Positions 7,414-14,275 of a DNA stretch of 14,275 nt are shown here, in pieces. The notes under the pieces were generated by a model. That model searched no databases and had not been told where the DNA came from. It was given only the letters and a program-made list of their open reading frames with translations. This DNA is from Jimgerdemannia flammicorona (taxonomy: Eukaryota > Mucoromycota > Endogonomycetes > Endogonales > Endogonaceae), in NCBI GenBank assembly GCA_003990745.1, contig RBNI01004308.1, positions 1 to 14,275 on the forward strand, written 5' to 3'. The position numbers and the translations under genes are program-made. Each line of letters starts with the position of its first letter. The stretch's first letter is position 1.

Positions 7414-7672
7414 TCTTGAAATCAATAAGCATAGAGGATGTACTCCATATGAAATTAATCTTGACCTTAAGAAAACAGTCTTCCAGAATATTCAGAACTT
7501 TCAGAAAACCCTTTCAGAACTATATAACAGTTACCCTAAAAAGCAACCCTCTTACATAGACAGCATACAAACTACTTATCAAGAGCCAAAGCGACAGTAG
7601 TGATAATAATGGTAATGATAATAGTAATAGTGATAGTGCTGGTAATGATGAAGATAAGAGAGAATTCTGGCA
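7397..7672 (+). pseudogene. Unrecognised short coding remnant with Asn/Ser/Asp tail
   Basis: An open frame from 7397 to the TAG at 7598 has no ATG near its start and reads Lys/Asn/Gln-rich segments (EINKHRGCTPYEINLDLKK, FQKTLSELYNSYP). Near 7588 a second frame takes over and encodes a run of Asp, Ser and Asn ending in KREFWQ at a TAA (7670). One frameshift would join the two. It may be part of the LTR element's gag or an unrelated host fragment. I do not recognise the protein. Confidence 0.25.
7599..7658 (+). repeat. Imperfect trinucleotide tract (GAT/AAT/AGT)
   Basis: About 60 bases consist almost wholly of GAT, AAT, AGT and GGT triplets. In one frame this encodes an Asp/Asn/Ser run. It looks like a degenerate microsatellite or the remains of a low-complexity protein segment. 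Confidence 0.7.
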
Positions 7673-8412
7673 ATAACTTATAGTAATCCTTCAGATCTTA
7701 AAATTTATAAATCTTACAGCTATATATACAATAATCTTTTTAGAGTAGCTGATGGTAGATATAGGTTGTCTTTTTACTACTATATTTAAATTTTATAGTA
7801 TAATCAAATTCATTTTATGCTGTTCTCTTTTTCTTAGGATCTACAGCTCTATAGTGAGATCTGCCAACTTTATTCACAATATCTAATCAAGATGAAGAAA
7901 AGCTGAAGAATGTTACAAGACATGCCTTTGGTAACTAAGTTATTGAGTCAATATATTATATAGCAGAGATCTCAAAAGGATCAGAAGTAAGCCTTCATGA
8001 GTAATTTTGTACAACTTATCTACATGTAACTCATTCTTATACTCTTTTCTGAATATTCACTCTTTATTTTATTTAATTTTATTTTTTATATTCTTCTTTA
8101 AAAAATTTCTATATAATACTTATATATAATCTATCTGTATACTTAACTTAGCCTACTACTCAGATCAAGGCTCAGTTTTACTATAGAGAAGAATTCAAAG
8201 TTACTTAAGTTTGATTATATCTAACATCTGATTAATTAGAGAAGTTCAAGGATAAGTTATTCAGCATGAGCAATACTAGTATTATTATTAAGACTTAGGA
8301 GATCTACATTCAAATTAGAGCTAATTATTCTTGATCAGAAAGTCCATTAACCTGCTGAAGTATTCAATAATAAAGAGAATTATATCATTATTAACAATTA
8401 TAAAGAGATAGT
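7673..8412. other. AT-rich spacer with no supported gene
   Basis: This strongly AT-rich stretch has long T and TA runs (for example 8061-8130) and stops in every frame. From about 8226 one + frame reads as coding-like segments (LEKFKDKLFSMSNTSIIIKT, EIYIQIRANYS) separated by TAA, TAG and TGA codons, much like the decayed frame at 125-573. That is too weak for a gene call. I see no RNA gene and no terminal repeats here. Confidence 0.5.
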
Positions 8413-8481
8413 TATCATTCACATTATATACACTTTTATAACATACTTTCAAAGTATTTATTAGAGAAAAGTACTAAGGTT
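8413..8481 (+). promoter_or_regulatory. 5' leader of LINE copy 2
   Basis: Homologous to 574-642. ATTCACATTA and CACTTTTATAACATACTTTC are kept with only a change or two, so this is among the best preserved noncoding parts of the element. It is a candidate internal promoter on the same reasoning as in copy 1. Confidence 0.5.
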
Positions 8482-10499
8482 ATGGTAACTAACAAGTAAG
8501 ATTAAGTTGGATAGACCTGGCGCCTTTGACTGGTAACATATTGGATGAGGGTATGAAATAAGAATTGGGTCTTTCAGTGGTCTGAGTGGGCAGGACAGCT
8601 TGGACAGTAGCAGCAGTACTGGAGGAGAGGCAGGAGGGCAGAGGAGAAGGAGCTTTGCTGATATGCTAAAGAGTAGAGAATGGTCTATTAGATCTCAGAG
8701 AGGTCAGACAGGAGAGAAGGGGAAGCAGAGGGAAGAGAAAGCAGGGGGTTCAGCATCTAGGCCAGCAGATAGAAGGGCTGGGGTAGCAGCAGCTAGAAGT
8801 AGAGAGGAGACTGCTGATAGTGGTATGACTGGGAATCTGGAAAAAAATCCAGATGTGACTGCTAATGGAGGAGCTGAGCTGATGGGACCAAAGAGAAAGG
8901 GGGATCTAACTGATGGTATGATAGGGCTGGCTGTAGTACTGTTACTCAAGAAGTTAATCTTGGAGTTTGCAGCAACCTTATACTTCCAGGGCTTGGTAGT
9001 GATAGCAAGAATGGTCCTGGGGATTATCTCAAAGCCAGTAGTGGGAGTTATCTCAGTGAAGTTCCTAAAGAGACTGGAGGAAGTTGAAGTGGGTTTTGAG
9101 GAGGTGGGCTTACTGAAAGAAGTATTGAAGACTGGAGTAGCTATAGGTGAGATGGTGGTCTCTATGATATACTGTCTGAGGTGAGACTCCAGAGTGGTTC
9201 AGTTACTGGTGAAGGGGGTGCTTACTGTGATGACAGTTGAGACAAGGAGGAGGGTTGAGGAGGTAATGGCAGAATATAGTAATGGTAGATATTGGATTCC
9301 AGATGTGAGAGGAGATTACTTTTAGGACTAGAGATGTGAATGTTAGGATTTGGCTGACTGAGAGAGAGGCCACTGGAAAGACAAGTGACTGGTCTTTGGT
9401 AATATTGTGGGAGGTCTTCATCTATAAGGTATCAAGAGTGAAAGGGTGTGAGGAAGAGGAGGAGGATCTATTAGAGATGCTGGAGGAGATGAGTGGAGTA
9501 GTAAAGTAGAGAATGAAGACCTGGAAGACATATGTAGAGTTAACACATTTGGAGATTATGGATGGGAAACATATTTGCACTAACAAGAGGCAGTGAGAGA
9601 GGGCTCAATAGTACAAGAGGCAGAGGGAGTTATTGGTAAGTATGGCTGAAGAAGTAAAGAAGAATACTAGTGGTACTGAGGAGTCTAGAGGTACCAAAGT
9701 GAGTGTCTGGGCTAGTAAAAGAGGAGGGAATATAGAGGAGGGCCTGGATGGGGCTAGGAAGATGCTACACAATGATCCTTATATAGATGGTATATTCAAG
9801 GTCTGGGAACAAGTCTTGGAGGATACTCTCTCTCTTGTCAGAAAGAGTCCAGCAGTGAAGAGTAGGGTGGCAGAGGATGTACTAATGTAAGATATCCAGC
9901 ATATATACTTTGGAGTTCCCAATGTGGCAAAAGGGGGTCAGGTGGTGGCAGTTAGTGAGGATGAGCTGGTGGATGTCTCAGAGGAGGAGTGAGATGAGAC
10001 TGTGAGTATAGGGGCAGATACCACAATGCTGAGTATAGGGAGGCCAGTATTGCCAGGAGAGAAGGAGATGAGAAATCTACTGTAGATGAGCTGGATGATG
10101 AATAACTTTGTGGTGAAAGAGTTGGGAGAAGTGGACCTGAGAGTGATGAGTGAGGAGTATTGAGCATAGATCCTGCATAGTAATGGGATAGTAGAGACAC
10201 TGAAGGTAGAAGTGCTTGCAATTTTTCTAGAGGAAGAGAGTTATGAGATTGATAAGGAGAGAGAGGCCAAACTAGTGATTGTTGCTGGTGAGAGGGCTGC
10301 CTACTGTTGGAAAGAGTGTCATGGTTTGCAACTCTAGTAGAAAGTCTGTCTGGAGTATTATGAGGACTTTGAGGAAAAGGAGAATGTAGAGATGGCTGAA
10401 CTTCTGGCTGGATTGGAGATGAAGAAGGCTGAAGAGAAGGTATTGGCTACTGAACATAACTTGGACTTGGCACAGAAGGGGATGAATGTGGATTTGTAG
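8482..10499 (+). pseudogene. LINE ORF1 protein, copy 2, disrupted
   Basis: The ATG at 8482 aligns with that of copy 1, but early stops and a small indel before 8522 break the N-terminus. From 8522 one frame runs, with stops at 8534 and 8546, into a fully open stretch from about 8600 (MDSSSSTGGEAGGQRRRSFADML) to TGA at 9182, where copy 1 has TGG. It stays in register to about 9280. A two-base loss there moves the frame to the one that reaches the TAG at 10497, the same stop as in copy 1. Later stops mostly face Trp or Gln codons in copy 1. SFADML, the Val/Leu-rich middle, ATGKTSDW, AGERAAYCW and AEHNLDL-like C-terminal segments are shared between copies. As in copy 1 there is no zinc knuckle. 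The P-loop-like string has lost its first Gly (GAG for GGG). Confidence 0.72.
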
Positions 10500-10545
10500 A
10501 GGATGAGTATAATATTACTTCTAAATATTATTTCCAATAAATAGT

Positions 10546-13500
10546 ACAACTAATATTTTTTCTCTAAATATGAATGGGTTATAGGGATCTGGGCAGCATA
10601 AGAACATTTTCACCTGACTAAAGAGATTGGAGGCTGATCTCTTTCTGCTGCAGAATGTATGTTGTGAAGATGATATAGATTAAGTGGAGTGGACTAGAGA
10701 ATGGAGAGGAGCTATAGCTTGATTTGGCAAAGTGGTGATTTTGGTATGATATGGTAAAGGGGACTTAGGTGGAATTAGGAACTAGAGAGACCATCTGGTA
10801 TGGGGGGAATGACATTGACCTGGGTGAGAGTTAATAAGTATTGGCTCTTACTACTATTCTGCAGATAGGAGTGAGAGGATTGTATAGATTAAGGGTCTTT
10901 TAGAGAAGAGTGCTCTCTTGGAGAATAGGGTAGATATTCTGAGAGGTGACTTCAATATAGTGCAGAATCTCCAGTTAGATAGGACTGATGGAGGGAGAAG
11001 TACTGGTGGAAGGAGTAGTGGCCTAGATGCATGGGAGAAGGTGGAGAACCTTAGCTCTTTAAGAGATATGGGCAGAATATGGTGGGGTGAAAGGAGGGTT
11101 TACACACACTGGATGAATGGTCTAGGTACTAGGATTGACTGGATTCTGACAGCTAAATGCTGGGGCATAGATGTGTGGCAGACTCTAGAGGTGGAGTAGT
11201 GCCTGTGGTCAGATCACTGGAGGCTATTAGAGCAGAGACAGTTTGGAGAGAGTGGAGATAGACCTGGACATTGGCACCTTAACTCCTCTCTGCTGGCTGA
11301 GAAGTAATTGTAAGACCCTTGAGTGGAGGATATCCAGGAGCAGATTACTGGTTAGATACATGAGAGCTTGCCAGTGGATGTCTGGTAGATGAAGTTGAAA
11401 GAGGCTGTGAGGGTTTACTAGAGTGGTGCTGGGAGAGATGCTGGGAGGTGGAGAAGGAAAAGGGTGAGGTGTGCTTCTAATAGACTAGCTAGATTGCAGA
11501 TGAAATGAGCAGATTTGATAAATTCTAGAGAGGTAAATGATTGGAGGTTAGGGCAAGCCAAGCTAGAAGTAGTGGAGTTGCAACAGGTACTGAGAGAAGA
11601 AGAGGATATGTACATGAAAGAAATGATAGCTAGGCTGTAGTGACAGGGGCTTGAGGAGGGTGAGAGGCCTACAAGGTACTTGTCAAGGCTTCTTTAGGTA
11701 AGAAGGGTGTAGTAGTAATAGGATAGAGTCCTGGATGAAGAGGGAAAAATGGTACATAGTATACAACAGATCTTGGGGTTATTGAAGAAGTGGTGGAGGG
11801 GTCTATAGAGTAAGGAGGAAGGAGGTGCTGATGTAGTAGTAATTGGAGACACTCTGGAGGACTGGGAGCTGCCACAAGTGGAGGGTCTGGGAGATTTGAT
11901 CCTACCAGTTTGAGAGGAGGAGATCCAGAAAGTTCTTGTAGTGACTAAGCTAGAGACAGTACCAGGAGAGGATGGATTACCTTAGGACTTTTAAAAGAAG
12001 ATAGCAAGGGTCCCTGGAGTACTAGGAGAGATGGCAGCTCTCTGTAATCTTATTCTTCTGAAAGGTCAGTGGGTTGGAGAGCAGGACCTAGGGCTGGTGG
12101 CCCTGTTGTATAAGGACAAAGGAAGAAGGGAGGACTGGAGAAACTGGAGACCAATAATGCTTCTAGATATGGACAGGAAGATGATTACTAAGGTGATTGT
12201 AGTGAGAGTATAGAAGGTTGCCCAACAGGTGCTGGGAGAGGAGCAGCAGGGCTTTGTTGGAGACAGACTTATTAGAGATGGGACAGCTTGGGTCTATGGC
12301 ATTATTGAAGGATCACAGACTAGTGGATTGAATGGGAGACTGGTCTTTTTGGATCAGGAGAAGGCCTATGACTGCATTCAGCAGATATAGCTGGACAAGG
12401 TACTGAATAGGATTAAAGTTTCTCCACTATTTTGAGTCTCTATATTGAGTCTGTTGGAGGGCAGCAGGGCAGCACTATTGTGTAATGGCCACCAGGGTCT
12501 GGTATTTCCCTTGGGAAGAGGAGTTCCTCAGGGGGATCCACTGTCTCCTATTTTATATACTCTTTCATTAGAGCTATTGATAGATAGAATTCAATAGAGG
12601 GTAGTAGAGCTCTCTGTCTATGGTGTGGTGTGGAAGGTTGGGGCCTTTGCAGATGATATGGTAGTTGGACTTAGATCAGTGGCAGATATTGAGATACTTA
12701 GGGAGATGGTGGAATGGTATAAGGTACACTCTGGAGCAAAACTCAACTAGTATAAGTGTGAGATAATGGTATTGGGAAATGGACTGATAGGAGGGGATAT
12801 CATTGGAATGATTATCTCTACAGAAGAGGCAGTGAGGTATCTGGGTATCTTTCTTTTAGTATATGGATCTGTCTTATCATAGGTATGGTGAAAGAAGAGG
12901 GTGACTATCTGGGGGGAGACTCTTAGAGATTGGGGAGGTCACTACATCTCTCTGGTAGGCTGGGTCTCAATTCTGAATATCTACTAGTTCTCTAAGCTGT
13001 GGTATATTACTTATCATTTGGACTTTCCAGCTTGGGTAGTAAAGTGACTGATGAAACTGACTAGAGATTGGATTTGGGCTAATAGGAGGTCTCAGATCAG
13101 TTAGGATACTCTTTCCATGCTGATGGATCAAGGGGGGCTAGGACTGGTGGATCTTCCTAAGAGGCTGCATTACCTGAGAGCTTGGTGGTTGAAGTAAGCT
13201 ATTGAACTGAGGGGAGAGAGATGGGTACTGCTGATGCAGAAGGTGTGAGAGGTGAGATTCTCCCTAAGAGAGTTCCCAGGAGATTTGCTATCTCTGGTAG
13301 GTCTGGGTAGAAGTTGTTGGCTATGGTATAAAGACTTCTAGTGGGGGGTGGCAGATAGAGCACACTGCATAGGCTTGTATTGGTATAGTAATGAAGGGGA
13401 GATGCTATAGGGACCAGCTATGTAGAGATAGGATAGGCTACTTTTGGGGAGTGCTCTACTTATAGAGTTTGATATTAGTGATAGAGTAGAGTATCAGTGA

Positions 13501-14155
13501 GAACTCAGTCAGAATCTTTGGCTTAGTAGCTGGCAAACAGTGAGGATTGGTAAGGGATGGAACTGGGCAGAATTTTGGTCATAAAGTACTGAGGTGCAGA
13601 AGTGGCTCTCTTCCAAGTTCTGGGTAGTATAGTGATAGATACTATAGAGGAATATCATGTTAAATTTTCATACTGGGCATTTGGTGAATAGTGGATCACT
13701 AGAATGTGAAGAGTGTTATAATGTGAGACAAGTTGGAGAATTTGTGCAAATACCAGAATATTGGTTAGGAGAGTGTGAGGTACTGGGGGATTTTTGGATA
13801 GCAGTGGGAGATTGGCTGAGTGTGAAGAGAAGACCAGATGGAGAGAGAGGTCATTGGGAAGATTTGAGAACTAGGTTGGTGGGAGGTATGGATAATGAAT
13901 GGCTCACTATAGAGTGAGTTTTAGCTATATAAGTAGGGCTGGCTGGACATTGGCTCTTTGTTTTTGAGGAGGAGTGACAACTGAGATTATAGGAGAAGTT
14001 GCAAAGATGAGAGGAGTTTTTGGGAAATATACTGATAGAGTGGTGGGTTGGATAGGGTCCCCCAGAGTGGGTATCAATACTATCTGATGAAAGAGATCTG
14101 TGAACAAAATAGTGGGTGGGTGGTAGTAGTTAATGACCTTATGATCTTTAATTGA
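10546..14155 (+). pseudogene. LINE ORF2: APE endonuclease + reverse transcriptase, copy 2, disrupted
   Basis: The codon aligned with the ATG of copy 1 is ACA at 10546, so the normal start is lost. From there to about 14085 one frame (+1) covers the whole protein without a net shift, but with many stops at Trp or Gln positions. A one-base indel near 14085 precedes the final TGA at 14153. Endonuclease motifs: SLNMNG-like start, GDFN (10948-), RIDWIL (11131-), SDH (11209-11217). Reverse transcriptase: NWRPIMLLD, motif A FLDQEKAYD (12346-12372), motif B GVPQGDPLSP (12520-12549), motif C FADD (12646-12657), YLGIF. The C-terminal motif has both Cys of a CxxC pair and a later Cys, but Tyr where copy 1 has His. 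The usual catalytic Glu after LLQ is Asn. No RNase H is seen. Copies 1 and 2 together give a clear picture of the ancestral domain order. Confidence 0.92.
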
Positions 14156-14269
14156 GAGAGTGTGGGGAGTAAGAGAGCCTCCCCTAGGGGGATCAGTTAG
14201 GGGTGGGTTCAGTGTATTATATTTGAGATAGATGGGTATATTAATAAAGAATGGAGTCCAAAAGACTAT
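14156..14269 (+). promoter_or_regulatory. 3' UTR of LINE copy 2 with palindrome and AATAAA
   Basis: It holds the palindrome CCCCTAGGGG at 14181-14190 and AATAAA at 14243-14248, matching copy 1 in order and spacing. The last 45 bases (GATAGATGGGTATAT, AATAAAG, AATGGAGTC, GACTATA) are the most conserved noncoding part of the element. Confidence 0.8.
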
Positions 14270-14275
14270 AAAAAA
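14270..14275 (+). repeat. Start of poly-A tail, LINE copy 2 (cut by window end)
   Basis: Six A follow GACTAT exactly where the tail of copy 1 begins. The window ends here, so tail length and the target-site duplication are unknown. Confidence 0.8.

Larger units (their letters stand above)
8413..14275 (+). mobile_element. Near-complete LINE of the same family, copy 2
   Basis: The element aligns with copy 1 from its 5' end to the poly-A start, with similar length (about 5.86 kb) and the same orientation. It has the same leader, ORF1 (8482-10499), spacer, ORF2 (10546-14155), 3' UTR palindrome and AATAAA. The tail begins at 14270 and is cut by the window end, so a target-site duplication cannot be checked. 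The 5' end is placed by homology to the mapped end of copy 1; 8413-8416 is uncertain by a few bases. It is richer in A and T than copy 1 and has more nonsense codons, which indicates an older insertion or heavier repeat mutation. Many differences from copy 1 are synonymous, so it is not simply a mutated duplicate of copy 1. Confidence 0.93.

Overview
The window looks like a repeat-filled, gene-poor part of a fungal genome, probably a filamentous fungus that mutates repeats by a RIP-like process. That placing is an inference. It rests on a long non-LTR retrotransposon present twice, on TAG, TGA and TAA codons sitting where the partner copy has Trp or Gln, and on an AT-rich background with remnants of other retroelements. 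I see no intact host gene.

Layout: (1) 1-573 is AT-rich flank with a decayed coding frame (125-573) that resumes after the first LINE, at 6496-6544. (2) 574-6481 is LINE copy 1, apparently complete: a short 5' leader, ORF1, a 40-nt spacer, ORF2, a 3' UTR with AATAAA and a run of 48 A. It is bracketed by a perfect 15-bp target-site duplication (559-573 and 6481-6495). (3) 6482-8412 is about 1.9 kb of AT-rich sequence. It holds the right half of the broken target, a tRNA-like fold on the minus strand, an LTR-like segment with CRE-type palindromes, TATA and AATAAA, a possible gag start, and an Asn/Ser/Asp-coding triplet tract. (4) 8413-14275 is LINE copy 2, in the same orientation and nearly the same length, ending in the first six A of its tail at the window edge.

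The LINE carries two ORFs. ORF1 (about 677 codons) starts with a Gly/Ser-rich segment and a SFADxL motif and shows no CCHC zinc knuckle. ORF2 (about 1216 codons) carries an APE-type endonuclease (SLNVNGLR, GGDFN, RIDWIL, SDH), a reverse transcriptase (NWRPI, FLDQEKAYD, PQGDPLSP, FADD, YLGI) and a C-terminal Cys/His motif, with no RNase H domain that I can recognise. This points to the L1/Tx1-like side of APE-type LINEs, as found in fungi. In a working copy ORF1 would coat the RNA while ORF2 nicks the target and primes reverse transcription from it.

Both copies are dead. Copy 1 has two single-base frameshifts and many stops. Copy 2 keeps ORF2 in one frame until almost its end but has more stops and has lost the ORF2 ATG. 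Differences between the copies fall largely at synonymous third positions, so they appear to descend from two lineages that separated while still under selection and were inactivated later.
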